In this document: piece after piece, positions 1 to 11,947 of the stretch
Layout of the letters: each line of letters opens with the position of its first letter
How positions within the stretch are numbered: the stretch's first letter is position 1
Source: Moniliella sp. 'wahieum'
Taxonomy: Eukaryota; Basidiomycota; Moniliellomycetes; Moniliellales; Moniliellaceae
Reading direction: 5' to 3'
DNA length: 64,000 nt
Assembly (NCBI GenBank): GCA_003971905.1
Contig: RSEE01000043.1
Coordinates: 434,001-498,000, forward strand
Position numbers and translations under genes: made by a program
Notes under the pieces: model-generated
What the model saw: the letters and a program-made list of their open reading frames with translations, nothing else
The model's database searches: none
Told to the model about the DNA's origin: nothing

Positions 1-1861
1 TTCCCATCCAATCATTTCATCGGCAGACACCGCCTCCCGCAGCTGCAGCCATAACCCCAGTGTTCCTCCCGAGCCTCCCTCCCCTCCCCAAATCCAAGTG
101 TCGCCTTCCAGAAGTATGGCCCTCCATCTCCCCCAACACAGTCAAACCTAGCGGCCCCTAACCATGCGTCATCGACGGCCAACCTAGAATACGCCGCTTG
201 CACTGGCCGCCTCGATGCAAACCATTGCGGCGAGAGCGTGCTGGATCCAGAAAGTACTTCCACACCTCAACTAGTGTTGTGTACCCTAAGTCGGAGCAGC
301 AGCAGCGACAGCCTGACTGACACATCGTGCGATGAGGAGACTTGTACTTTGGAGGGGATCTCTCACTTCTGCCTGATGTACCAGAGCCACTGGATTCGCT
401 GGTGGAACATGTAAGGGCAGCGTTCAATCCGGATCATGGAGCAAGTCGAGCCCTCATTCGGACGATTGGGCTACACCATACGAATTCTCCCCGGTCAGTC
501 CTCTCGGTCTTGGGATTAACCCTCCAGGTCGGTCTCGATCCAGTACTGCCCCTCAACTCCCGCTGGACCGGACAAAGAGGAGATGGTGTGCTCAAGTGAA
601 TCCATCCCGAAATCGAGGCTTCCTCCGCAGCCTTCGGTTGGTACGATACGTCGTGCAACTTCTGCTCATTTGAGCCGGTCTCGCGGGCGCACTTCTCCCC
701 CGCCATCATCCTGGTTTCTATCTCGCAGAAGGGGGGCACATCACCTCAGGACTGGTGCATCGATCAACAATGGCATTCCGGATGAATTGAAAGGGGGAAC
801 AAATGCTGACTACTACTGTCCCTCCATCCCGCTTCGCTCCACGGACCACATTCCGCAAGGCCAGTCGAGCGCCACGGCCGACCTATCTAGGTGGAACCAA
901 GGGGAATCCCGCTTGACATCCCTTTGTTCTGTCCCTGCTGGAGCTGATCAACCCGAATTGCCTCGACGTCTGCAGCACCACATACCAGTGGCCAGGTTGA
1001 ATTTCCCTTGTCGTCTTCCAACCCTCGGGAAAGTATGTCAATGGGGCGCCATGCTCGTATCCGATCTTGGACCGCAGGGTCGTATGCTCCTCTCTTTTCG
1101 TTTTCTTCACGAGCCTCAGTCTCCTTCTCATCTCCCCGTGGTATTTGCCGGAGCTCGTCATTCGACAGAGCCCAGTCGCCCTCTTCAGTCAGTTATCTAC
1201 CGCCTTCCAAGTTGACCATTACCGAACGCCGGTCGTCGGTTCCAGCAAGGGCGGGAAGATTGTCTGACCCTCCGTCCGTCAGCCCATTACCAAACTCCGC
1301 GACCAGTTTGCCTCGCTCTTCGGTCCAACACCAAGGAGGAATTCGAGTTTGGGCATGGGACTAAGTACATTGGCCATGTCAATCAAGACTGGGGTTCGGT
1401 CTTCCACTTGGTCTTTGCCCTTGGCGCGCAATGGCTCAATACACGCGGTGGGAGATGAGTGTGTTACTACATCGTTTCAGCAGGGCTCCCATTCCACGGA
1501 TGCGATTGGCATGGTACCTTCCGATCGCCGTTTCTCTTGCCCTCAGTCTTTTCTGCAACGACGAGCCACCTTCTCCCGCAAACGGAAGCAAGCGATGAGC
1601 CCCCTTTCTCCTCCCCCTCAACCTCTTCCCCCGTTGGATAGCCGTCCTGCCATCCCCCGTCGCACCCAGTCGGCAGCTACCTTGCTCTTGTTCCAGAGGG
1701 ACAGCGAGGTACTTTCCCCTGGTTCACCCACTTTGGTCGACTCCGCCCCTGCTCCCTTACCCGTCCACAAACGGTTCAGGGCCTCTTTGCTCGCTCGGGG
1801 CTTGCTGCACCTTCTTGATCTTTCTAAATACTTGTCCCACACTGGTTGTGTGTGCATCTAG
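1..1861 (+). CDS. Unidentified Ser/Pro-rich protein gene, 3' part (5' end outside window)
   Basis: I do not recognise this gene. Plus-strand reading frames run into one another from the window edge to the TAG at 1859-1861. They encode Ser/Thr/Pro-rich sequence with Ser clusters and basic patches (for example TITERRSSVPARAGRLSD near 1206-1260 and FSRKRKQAMSPLSPP near 1570-1620). Around 1325-1560, other frames read a compact ordered stretch containing GHGTKYIGHVNQDWG, followed by a hydrophobic run resembling a membrane segment (AWYLPIAVSLALSLFC). The frame changes several times, as in the recognisable genes nearby, so exons and the true stop are uncertain. It could be a regulatory or membrane-anchored protein; no function is claimed. 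The neighbour CHL1 is convergent. Confidence 0.35.
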
Positions 1862-2359
1862 TGCGTCTTCTATTCTTTCTCTGACCCCCGCACTCGGTGG
1901 TGCCCCTCTCTTTTTTTGCCCGACAGCGTCTTGTCATTTGTGCTGTCGGATGTGAGATCTGACTCTTCAAGTTTTGGGCGTTGCCCCACTTCCGTATTGG
2001 AAGTTGTATTCTCCATCCTAGACCGGGCTGCTGGTTGGCCTTGTTTCCTGTGTCCTTTTATGTTACTGTGCCTGAATAATTAGCAGGCGAAGAAAGCACT
2101 ATATGATCTACAGGCCGCATATGCACCACACCCGAAGGATGAACCAAAGACAGATTGCACGTTGATACGTTGAGAGAAAACAAGGCCGGTAGCTCACCGC
2201 ATCCGGATCACAAACCCGGCATCTGTCAACTCGGCGGACATGCGCTGGGACCTATACCTAGTTGGCAGGTGATGTGGCTGAGGCGTATCCAATTGCGCTT
2301 GGGGCTGCCAATGCCAATCAGACAACACCTCTATCCCCCAGCGCCCTCCCCCCCCCTTC
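1862..2359. other. Convergent intergenic spacer
   Basis: This 0.5-kb stretch lies between the end of the plus-strand gene and the minus-strand CHL1 stop. It has T-rich and pyrimidine-rich segments such as would suit 3' UTRs. I see no coding signal or RNA gene in it. Confidence 0.5.
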
Positions 2360-5300
2360 TCATCTGTGCCCCATAAAAAAGGAAACAACGTCTCGTAGAG
2401 TCTCAGGGAACGTCCGGGGCTTGCGCAGCCCCCCTGGCCCCGTCCCAGCCGTCGCTGAATCTGGCGAGCCCGAGGTGATCCATCCGGGCAGGCGTGCCTC
2501 GATGTCGGAGCGAGTATAGCGCGCGTCGACAAGGAGTAGCGCGGCATAGTCGCCCGCATGTCGGATCGCCCTTCCAATGCTTTGGTTAACGGCCCGCATG
2601 CACATGTTCATGTACAGCTCCTTGCCTGCGTCGGTGCTACTTGCGCGTGGCTGGTTCTCGCGCGCAAAGCGCATGCGTTCTTGTAGTTCGGCGCTTCCGG
2701 CGTGCGGAAAGGGAGGCCAAGCACCACCACCGCCCCAGCCAAATCGTCAGCAAAGTTGATCCCTTCGCTCAGCTTGGCGCCCACTACAGCAAACAAAAGT
2801 GCGCCGCGCCTTCGTCCACTGGGAGCGGCCTTGACAGCCGCGGCATACTCCCCCAGCGCCTCTACTTCGCCACTCGAGTTTGGTTCGTAGAAGAGGGATT
2901 TGCGGTCCGCCAGTTTGCCCAACATACCACTGGCTTGCCATCGCGCTTTGTATGCCGCCAGGACGGCATAGGAAGGAACGAATACGACCATTCCGTGTGG
3001 CACGATCGAGGCTACGTTGAGCAAGACTTGACCCAACTCGTCCGTCTGACAGAAAGAAGCAAGTTCATCCGGATGAGCCAACACACCAAGCAGGACAACA
3101 GGAGGGGCACACACCATTTGCGTATCCGATCGTTTCTCGTACGTCAACTCCAACCGTCTTCCTGACGGGCCAACGGACACAACAGTCGTCAGGACATTTT
3201 TGGAGGGGATAATGTGCCCGCAGGAAAGCTTATCAACCGCGTCCTCTGCGACCGAAGGAAATAGTTGCGCCACCACGGGTGCCATGGGTGACATGGTCCC
3301 ACCGGCCAAAACGACAGACCGGGCGGATTGGACAACAGGCGCAAACGCCTTACCCCATCCAGCAGTTGATACTTGATACTCACGTTGCGACCCAGGTCTG
3401 CTTCGCTCCCGGCTTGGACACGCAGAAGGACTCGACCATCTCCATCGGACGAGCGAGACTGTCGAGAAAACGGGCAAGGGTGTGAAGAATGGGAAGGCTG
3501 CTCCGCAAGGGGGTCTGACTACTTGGGTTTGCTTTGGCTGCCCGTCGAGCGGCAACGTCCGCGTACCCTGCCAATTTCCGTAGCAACTTGCTCTCATGAA
3601 GGAACCGAGAAAGCGCAGCGAGCTGATCTGGTGGTGTCAGTATTCGTAATTGGAATTGAGGAAGAAGCGAGAGAAGACGTACGTTGATCAGATCCCCTGT
3701 TCCGCCCATCTGCGCGACAAACTTGCTGGCGGTCAAGATGGCTTCTTTGGGCTTGAAGCGAGTCCCAGAAGGGAAGAGGTCCGGCACGCCATTACCATTG
3801 GACCGAGGGGGTCCTTTCCCCATTTCAAGAAGAGGCGGCTTGGGATTGCCCTGGCCATGGCCATTAGTCTTGCTGCTCGGTTGCGCCACTGCTTCCAAAG
3901 CCCAATTCCGTATGGCTGTCACCATGACTGTCAGTGCAGCCACCAAGCGACGAATTTGGACCTCGTTGTCCCCACGGAGACGAGTAGCAAACCGAGTGAG
4001 ATAGGCTTGGGTGGCCTCCAGCGCGCTGCGCACATCCGCCAAAGTGAGCGACAAGGTGTATTGTCCCAGGACCGTATCAACCAGGTTATGGGCCTCATCG
4101 ATGAGCACTACATTGTCCTTGAGTGTCACGCCCCCTGAATTTGGCTCTGAGGCACTCAACAACAAGTTGTAGGGTGCGGTAACGAGATGGGCAGTACGGG
4201 CGGCAGCGCGCGAGGCAAAATAGGGACATACTCCTAAGTCCCGTCCAAGTGAGGCAAGGTCCTCAATGTCTCGCACTTGGGCAAACGCATGGGAGCGGAA
4301 CAGGATGGTGCGTTCTAATCCCTCGGTGTAGGCGGGGGGCAAACGGGCACCGGCAACCCTCTTCGTCAGGCGAATCAGCGAGGGAAGAGGAAGTGGTGGT
4401 GCGTTCGTTCTTTCTTCGTTTGTTGGTTTCGGACCGTGGCGGTGCAGTGAGCAGTTCTCTGCACCGCTCATTCATCGCCTCTGTCCCTCTAGCCGCACCC
4501 ACAGAACGGACCTGGTCATTGATACACAACTGGGCTCGGCTGCCCAATGCAATGGCCCGCAGGGGGATGGTCTCCCATACCCATCCCTCGGACGCAGGCT
4601 TATCGGGTGGAAGACCCTCGGTCGCGGGATCCTCAACACCAATCTCGACACGGGGACCCCCACGAAGCGGTGCAACCGAACGAACCGGTTTGACACGAAG
4701 CCCATGCTGGGCAAACCGCGTCTTGCGCACTTCGGCGGCAAACTGGGTCAATTGGCTGTGCGTGCGGCTGGCCAAGATGATTTGGGGTTTGGTTTCCTGG
4801 GTCAGCAACTCTTCCAACTCGCGCCCGCCTTGATCCGCCCTCGGATATGGAGTCAACGCCGTCCCGCGTGTCAAACTCGCATGCAGTGCTCCCCGACCCG
4901 ATCCCGACGTTGCGACTCGTACGTTGCAACAGCGCTTTCAGCTCGGGTGTCAAACCGGCTTCGTCTGCTTCAGGCGTGGGGGTGCCGAGGAAAGCAGCCA
5001 TCTCGTCCGCCACCGAGACATTGGTTTCGTGTTCACCCAGAATAAAACGATCGTCGTCCGCCTCGTCTCCGACATCGATATGCGGACGCGCATGCTTATG
5101 CGAGGTAGCGTACGACCTACCAGTCCGCCCGGCTGGAACGAGGGTGCGAGCAGGCGCCGTTGCTTTGGCTTGGACCAACGTTGCTCCTGTCGACGAGCGG
5201 TGGCAATGCGCTGGCTCAAGTCCCGTTCCGCCTCGGCTGCCCATCTCGTTCCTTGGCGAGCGCGTGGGCAGTAACCCAGTCGGGTACATCGTCATCGTCG

Positions 5301-5631
5301 GCCAGGCTGGGGGCGGCATGGTGCGAGGGGAGAGTTGAGTGGACAAAGGTGCAGCCGTAAGGGCACCACGCGTGGAACGCTGCATGTTGTGCTCGATCCA
5401 TGTCAGCGCGGCACACGCAAGCGACAGTGACTTGCCCGTGCCAGTGGGCGACTCGAAGATGCCAGCGTGGCCATGCTCAATGCAGTGGAACAGGGCGCGC
5501 ATGAGCGTGAGCTGGATGGTGTACGCCTGGGAATGGGGGAAACCAAAGGCACGCGAGGCGGCCTGTGCGTCCGACTCGGACGCGGAGGGCGTGGGGAGAA
5601 CGAGCGCTCCGGCGGATGAAGCAGTGGCCAT
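2360..5631 (-). CDS. CHL1: CHL1/DDX11-type Fe-S DNA helicase
   Basis: Superfamily 2 XPD-like 5'-3' DNA helicase of the Chl1/DDX11 family, which acts in the nucleus in sister-chromatid cohesion and replication-fork maintenance. Start chosen at ATG 5631; FGFPHSQAYTIQLTLMRAL and the Walker A ESPTGTGKS follow within 90 residues. In order come an acidic/basic insert, a helicase motif IIDILASRTHSQL-like segment (read as IILASRTHSQL), the Fe-S cysteine set (LCIND, NERCREL, GCRCPF, GVCPYF), the DEAH box (VVLIDEAHNLVD, about 4100), the motif read as LAGGTMSP, and motif VI QSIGRAIRHAGDYAALLLVD near 2600. It ends TLRDVVSFFMGHR. The frame breaks several times (about 5300, 4335 in a run of six C, 3400, 2670); the cysteine loop becomes contiguous once the 4335 shift is allowed. 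DDX11 is preferred over XPD or RTEL1 because of the N-terminal motif. Confidence 0.92.
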
Positions 5632-6539
5632 GGCGGCGGATTGGGGTGGTGGTGGTGGTGGTGCCCATCGATCGAACGAGGCCAGTGGCAAGCGAGGCCA
5701 CTGCGCCAGAAGGAGCCCCCGCGTCAAGCCATATTAACACCCCAACGAAGTGGCCAAAATTCTCCAACGCGCCGCGTCGATGCATGGAGGACGCGTGTGA
5801 ACATTGAACATTGAATATTGACCCCGACACGTGACCAGTACACAGGCCACCCGGAACTCGCGATAAGAAGGCGGCGAAGATGGGGCACATCGATGGGATA
5901 ATTTTTGAGGCCTCGAGGAATCAATAGGCGACATGATGGCGTTTTGCGTCCTGGATGAGTTGGGTACCAGCCTAAAGCATTGTTCCTGGGCCGGCAAAAA
6001 AGTCGGTGCTGTGAGTACAAATAACATCTCAACAAATTAAGGCAAAGGGATGGCAAAAGAGGATGGCAACTACTAGAGGAGAACCCGGTCGTCTCAGGAG
6101 GAAGTATAGGGGGGTGGCAATTGTGGTCTAGCTCCCATCTTCGCACATATCTCAAGCTCGTCCACCTCCGCCGGCGATGATCGATGATGCTGTCGAGACA
6201 CGCGAAAAGTGGACGATCCACTGCCCACCAATAAACCGTGCCCTGCCGTGCCCAGCCCCTTGTGCCGTGTTGACGGCCTTGCCTCCAGACGCGAACAACG
6301 GCCCACCAGCAGTGGGCTGAATGTGTATTACAACCCCTATGTGGATCCTGCCGCTATCGGGCCACGACAAACGGCATCCCAGCGAGGCGATTAACATTCC
6401 CATTTCCCCCACAGAACCTCTCCCGGGCCCTATCATCATGGCATGCGACATTCCGATTATGCCCCTGGCAAAGTCGCGGCTGAGCTGGTGGTGGCTGTGC
6501 GCGAGCGGACCTTGCCGCGGCTACGGACTGGTCCACGGG
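5632..6539. other. Intergenic region upstream of CHL1 / downstream of VAC14
   Basis: This 0.9-kb spacer serves as the CHL1 promoter and the VAC14 3' side. A 23-bp heptamer array lies about 170 bp upstream of the CHL1 ATG (see separate repeat). No conserved ORF is seen. Confidence 0.5.
5798..5820. repeat. Period-7 array, unit TGAACAT/TGAATAT
   Basis: Three consecutive heptamers, TGAACAT, TGAACAT and TGAATAT, then TG. The array sits upstream of the CHL1 start on the opposite side from the coding sequence. It is one of a family of seven-base arrays in this window. Confidence 0.85.
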
Positions 6540-9500
6540 TCACTCCCCCCCGACGACGTGGCGTGTCCTCTCGTTGGCCCTCGGAGGCCTCCTCTTCTTT
6601 TGGCGGTCCAGCTCCTCCTTTTGTTGGGCTAGCTTTTGGGCATGCTGCTCGGCCGCCACCCGGAGTGCCACGTAGGCCGGCGGCTCTTTCCCACGCAATT
6701 GGCTCTGGGTTTGGTGCCACGCCTCCCCTGCCTCACGAGCTTTGAAGGCGCGTTCGTGCCGTACCTGCGTGGTGCGGAAGTGGGCCAAGAGTTCGGACCA
6801 CTTGACCCCTTCCTTTCGTGCGGCGGCCGTGTAGTTGGTGGCGTACGAGCTGCGCGGGGGAGGCGGATGCGTCCCTAGGCCAGCCACGACCGACAGGCGA
6901 GAGCGCAAGGTGGTGAATGCCGAGGATTGCGGAAGCAACATCAGCAGCCCGTACAGACATTTGGACAGGTACGGGTACCGCTCTGGCTCCAGTAACTGCA
7001 GGCGGAGATATGTAAAGACGGGGCTTTCAAGCAGCTGGATCAGCTTGTCCACTTGCACCAAGAGGGAGACAGAGAGATCAAACTCAGAGGCAAAGATAGC
7101 GAGCAGGCTGGAAGCCTGCTCATAAGCCTGTGACAAGAGACACAGACTGAACACGGCGATCGAGTTGTGTGACCAGCTCTTAAAGAGCGCAACAAATAGG
7201 TTGAGCGAGTCCCGGTCTTTGCCCCCCTCCAGGACAGTACGCAGACGGCGACGTACGTTGCCCAGCTCGGGTGAGGTGATGAGGATGAAGTTAAGGTTCT
7301 GAACCATGTGCGATGCAAATTCCAGATCCTCCTCTCGCTCCAAAATCTCGGCCAATGCCCTCAAGGTGCGTTCGGGATGCAGCTTGACGCACAACTGGCG
7401 CACAATTAGGCTGCCCCGGGCATCCAGAAAGTGGCGGTCCGAGATAAAAAGCGACATGAGGTCGGCCATGAACATGCGGAAGTAGCCTTCGTTGATACCA
7501 CTCGAGACCGATGCCGATGCCGAGGTGTATGACAGCTGTGCCAGGAGCCGTAAGTCCGTCTCTACCACATCGTCTGAGGGGTCGCGGAGAGTCTGGAGTA
7601 ACAGTTCGTACGTCTGCTGGCCATCCACCGTTTCGGTAGCCAGGGCCAAAAACTTGGAAGGGCCTTTGCGATGCAGCATCATCAGCCACTCAAGGGCGGT
7701 AACTCGTGTCTGGTCATGCCAATTGGAAGGCCGCATCTGCACGAGCGCATCGATGGTTTGCCTCCAGTCAAAAAAGTCGGGCGTCGGTTCCTCAGCCTCG
7801 ACGGGATCAAGAGGGAGAGTCCCAATTGGCGGCGAGTCCAACGACGCGAGTGAAACAGGCTTGTTGGCCGTCGACGAGGACAAGATGCGGGCAGCAGGGC
7901 CTGACTTCGACAGCACAGAGTTGCGCGCGAGAGGGGCTGGAGGTGCCATTTGGTGAGGAGGATGTGACAATTCAAATGGAGCATTGCTCGGGTTGGGAAG
8001 GGCTTGGATCACTTTGAACAGGTTTAGATTGGTTTTGTTGGCCGTCTCGCGGATTGTGGCGTTCGTGTGAGCAATAAGTGGCAGTAGAACGGGGAGCAGT
8101 TCAGGGGTGAAAGGTACAACCACATCTTGGGCGATCTCTAAAAAGTCGGAGAGCCACTGGAGGGAAGTGGCGAGGATATCCTCGTCTTAGCAGAAAGGTG
8201 TCAGTATGTACTAGCTGGAATGGTCAGGAGGGCACCTACTCTCTTCTCGAGCCAAACCAATTAGGATGCAAACGATTGCCGCATAATCAATGTGCACATC
8301 GCGTCCAGGGAACCACTGCTCATTCCATCCGGTTGGGTTTCTGTATCGGAAAGTTCATTCTCCGACTCAAGCAGTTCCTCCTCCTCTTCCTCTTCTTCCT
8401 TCTCCTCATCTTGATCGGAGTCATCCTCGCTCCCTTGGACGCATCTTCGTCCACTTGGTTAGTGTCCGCGAAGGGATCGTCCTTATCCATCTTAGCCTCC
8501 TGGTCCTTCTCCGTCTTTTCCTTTCCAGCATCATCGGATACCATCTTGGCTTCGGGGTCGGGATCAGTACCTTCCTCTGTTTTCCCCTCTGCTGCATCAA
8601 CATCCGCCTTGTCATTAACTTGATCCTCTTCCTGTGCCGGGCCATGCTGTGGGGATAAGGGTTCAGTCACCACATCAGAGGGCGGGTCGGTAGGAAGCTC
8701 AGCTTTGTCGTTCGTCTCCTTCTCCGTCTCCTTGTCCTTGTCTTTGTCCTTTCCTTCGTTTTCTCCTTTTCCTTCTCCACGTCCTTCTCCTTCTCAACCC
8801 CTTTCTCTTTCCCTTTCTCCTTCTCGTTATGCCCCTTTACTTGTCCCTCTTGGGGCGGCGCGGCCTCCAGTCCCGCCTCAGAAGGGTTCTCGACCGCTGA
8901 CGCGGGGGAATCCGGCGATTCAGGACGAGTGCGTTTTATACGCGGGATGCGCGAGGGAATGGGCTTTTTCTTGGGAGGAGTCGACGAGAGGAGGATAGGA
9001 GAGATGCGTCCCGAAGGCTGGAGGGAAGGGGAAGGGGGCGGTGAAGGAGACAGCGCGCTCTTCCTCCCCTTCGATGGATGGGCGAGGGCAAAACGTCTGC
9101 GGCGGGCATTGTCCTTGATCTCATCGAGGAAGTTGTCGAGGACATGAGCAGTGGAAGTGCGCAGGTCCTGATTGGCGTCGTCGAGGTAGCGGAACAAGCC
9201 ATCGAGAAAGTCAGAGAGGAAAGAAACGAGCTCTAGTTGCGGGATTGAGTCAAGCACGGTGATCCACGAGACGAGAAAGTCCCTGGTAAAGGGAGAGACG
9301 GCGTGGATCCGCTCACTGAGGAGGGGGACAAAACGGGCGAGCGAGAAGGTCTTGATTGCTTCCAACTCCCGTTCGCGGCCGTCGAGTGCAAGCTCTGCTG
9401 CTGTAGTAGGAGCGCCATTTAGTGGCAACGCCGCTTCTGTATAGGCCGGGTCTCCCACTTGTGCACGAGAGACATAATAGGGTGCCGACTCGCAGACAAT

Positions 9501-10009
9501 GTCTTTGAGGAGACGATCGACAAGCTCCGCTCCATTCTTGACGCTGGTCTCAGCGTCAGAGGCGAGCTTGGAGAGGACATCAAAGATCTCGTTGAAGTAA
9601 ACTAGGATCTCACCCTTGCATACCTTGACAATGTTGTAGAAGCTCTCACAGGCAAAGTAGCGGACGCGATTGTCGGGATCGGTGAAACAGGCAAGGATGG
9701 GGGGGACAATGAAGTCAAGATAGGGTGCACACTCGGTCCCTAGGGCGATGCTGAGCCCAGCCAAGCCAATCAACCCACCGTTCTTGGCGTTGGAGTTAGT
9801 GGAGCTGGTCCCGTATCCGTAGCCGTAACCGTTGTGGTCGTGCTGGCGGGAGTAGCAAGCAGGGCGCAGAGCTGCTCGACAATCTGATCGATGCGACCGC
9901 GCTCGCCGCGAGCCAGACACTCGCGCACCTGCCTCTCTAGCACGAGCGTCGCAGCCTTGCGCTTCTCGTACACCCGATCCACCAGACCCTTCTGAATGGA
10001 GGCGTCCAT
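6540..10009 (-). CDS. VAC14: VAC14, scaffold of the PI(3,5)P2 kinase complex
   Basis: HEAT-repeat scaffold that joins the Fab1/PIKfyve lipid kinase and the Fig4 phosphatase on vacuole/endosome membranes. ATG 10009 gives MDASIQKGLVDRVYEKRK, as expected for the family. The N-terminal HEAT part includes NGGLIGLAGLSIALG, FIVPPILACFTDPDNRVRY and the hallmark VYFNEIFDVLSKLASD. Minus-strand order then gives an extra low-complexity K/E/D-rich insert (about 8400-8960), LATSLQWLSDFLEIAQ, PFTPELLPVLLPLIAHTN and the C-terminal Fig4-binding region (LESPVFTYLRLQLLEPERY, about 7000). The C-terminus is charged (QQKEELDRQKKRRP). A 54-nt intron (8186-8239, GTAGGT..CTAAG) is visible. Frameshifts occur near 9830 and inside the charged insert. 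Head-to-tail with CHL1. Confidence 0.95.
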
Positions 10010-10170
10010 GAGGGGGGATGAATGGGGCGTAGAGGTAGAGGGTGGTGGGAAGGGCAGAAGGCGATTGCGGTACGAAACTGCCGCTCCAGCCCCTCTGCGC
10101 CGTCGACGATGCCGATGACCCTGGCCACGGCCAACGCCATCAGCATCACGCGCCACGCACCACAAATCAA

Positions 10171-10218
10171 CGTTCAGCGTTCGACTCGGTTACTGAACGT
10201 TCAACGTTCGACTTGAAC
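10171..10218. repeat. Period-7 array, unit CGTTCAA/CGTTCGA
   Basis: Copies of CGTTCAG/CGTTCGA at 10171-10184, and of the same unit again at 10198-10218 (CGTTCAA, CGTTCGA, CTTGAAC-like), lie about 160-210 bp upstream of the VAC14 ATG. They belong to the heptamer family described under findings. Confidence 0.75.
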
Positions 10219-10308
10219 GTGCAACATGTGCAGCGCTGGGTTGGTGCTTCAACATTTCATATGGCGATTTCCCTCGTAGATGCCATCGGGTGTTGACAGT
10301 GGGCACAG

Positions 10309-10317
10309 TATATATAG
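10309..10317 (+). promoter_or_regulatory. TATATATAG box
   Basis: A clean TATATATAG in the spacer right of VAC14. The same 9-mer occurs at 62484-62492 and 62905-62913. It resembles a core promoter on the plus strand, but no gene was recognised directly downstream. Confidence 0.35.
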
Positions 10318-11243
10318 TAGGTACCCAGAGGGAGTGTGACGGGTACTAAGTGCTCGTTGCCGTAAGCAGTCAATCGATGTCAACCTTGACTCCCTACCCC
10401 ATCCTCAATCCGCCTCCAGCTCAGCCATGGAGGTCTAGTTCAGCCCAAGGCGTGACCCAGGGGCCGGTGGAAGTTATTAATGGTCTGTCAGAGTGAGCCA
10501 TCTGGAGAAGAACTCTCTCAATCTTTGCGACAACCGCACGACACCATAAAAACAGTAAATTTTAGTGGCCGCTGCCATTTCATTGGATTTGGAGGTGTAA
10601 CAGTAACCCCCCTCTGCTGCCAGTTGTGTGACGCAGAGAAGCAGTACCCCACAGGTCCAGAGTGACCGGAATTTCCTGGGAGAGTTCGGTTAGGTCGGAA
10701 CCCCCGATGTAACATAAAACGTTACTAAACACACCCTCCGACGGAGATCATGTTTTCCCTTCTCCCCCCTCCTCCGTTTTAGTATGGATCCCCTATGCAC
10801 TTTCCTCTCAATCGTGCAGTCCCTTGCCTTCTTTATGGCTGTGTTTGTGTGGTCTACTGGAACTCATGTACTACACATGATAAATTTATCACTGAAAAAA
10901 ATCTTCATCAAGCCAACTACACATGCTGACGTCGCCTGCCTCTCATTTAACACAGCTCAGTGCATAATGATAACCAAGACAAGGTATACTATGACGGACA
11001 CGTCTCGCGGACATTTTGGCATTGGTTGTGCATGAATGACTCACACATCATGTAGAGGGTTACACGGGGCAGAGACGTCGTCCAACAATTGTTGGACAGT
11101 GGAGGTTTGCCTTTCTGCACACACAACTTACTGGTGTGCTGTGCATGATATCATTCTAGGAAGGCGGGTATTTCTAACGTTTTTCCCTGTGCTGTGACTA
11201 ATATATGGGGGCTTTACAGTACGGAGAGGCACCAGAACGGAGA
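10318..11243. other. Lower-GC intergenic island, no recognised gene
   Basis: Base composition is visibly more A/T-rich than in the flanking genes. It includes a perfect 18-bp palindrome at 11080-11097 (GTCCAACAA and its complement). Short ORFs here show no motifs. Confidence 0.4.
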
Positions 11244-11361
11244 TATAAATACTGTGCGGCATAGTTATGCCCTTTTCTTCTTCTACCACATCTTTCATCC
11301 ATTAGCAGCATGTCACAGCCACCGCCGTGGTACGTGACACCTAAGCCATCGTATGTCCATC

Positions 11362-11523
11362 ATGCTTTCGCTTACACTCGACGGGAGTGCATGTGCTGTG
11401 TGGAGAACTAACAACAAAGAATGGCACCCTCACCATAGATGGTGCTACCAGTGTCGCACCACGGTATCCAGCATGGATGGGACGTGCCCGGATTGCAAAG
11501 CGAACGTTAAGGCACTTTCCTAG
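11362..11523 (+). CDS. Small zinc-ribbon-like ORF (53 aa)
   Basis: ATG 11362 to TAG 11521-11523 encodes 53 residues. The C-terminal half has two CxxC knuckles, CYQC (codons 29-32) and CPDC (codons 42-45), separated by nine residues (RTTVSSMDG), preceded by a His-rich stretch (EWHPHHRW). This geometry is typical of a small zinc ribbon. TATAAATA lies at 11244-11251, about 115 bp upstream. A second, upstream ATG (11310) starts a different short frame, MSQPPPWYV.., that ends at 11411. No homolog is recognised. It could be a real small protein, the relic of a larger gene, or chance; the paired CxxC spacing argues against pure chance. Confidence 0.35.
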   Translation: MLSLTLDGSACAVWRTNNKEWHPHHRWCYQCRTTVSSMDGTCPDCKANVKALS

Positions 11524-11947
11524 ATGCCCAATAATCTCAGTCACAGAAGTGTCGTGGTCCACAGGCCCTTCATTCTTACTCTTCTATTACCCTTTCCACC
11601 TTCGGCTCTTCATCTTTTTAACCCTTCTCGAGAACTTTATGCTGAGGGGAGGTCGGCATTGTCTCTTTCTCTTTGGCTTTGAATATCACATCTTTTCATC
11701 ATGTTTTTCTACCCATATATATGGCCATAAACTGTCTCTCTTTAAGTCACGTACTCATGTAATGCTATGAGCTGTTTCATATGACCGGGGTGCCTTACAG
11801 CCTAGTAGCAAGGCGACCGGAGTGTTGATAGGAACAATGCGTAACATATAGTACCATGAAGAGAACAACCTTAGATAGTATGGCCGCTGGCCTCGAGGGC
11901 GTGGACCGTGCGTGTATAACTGGTCCCGTCCTGCTCAAAATACTTTA

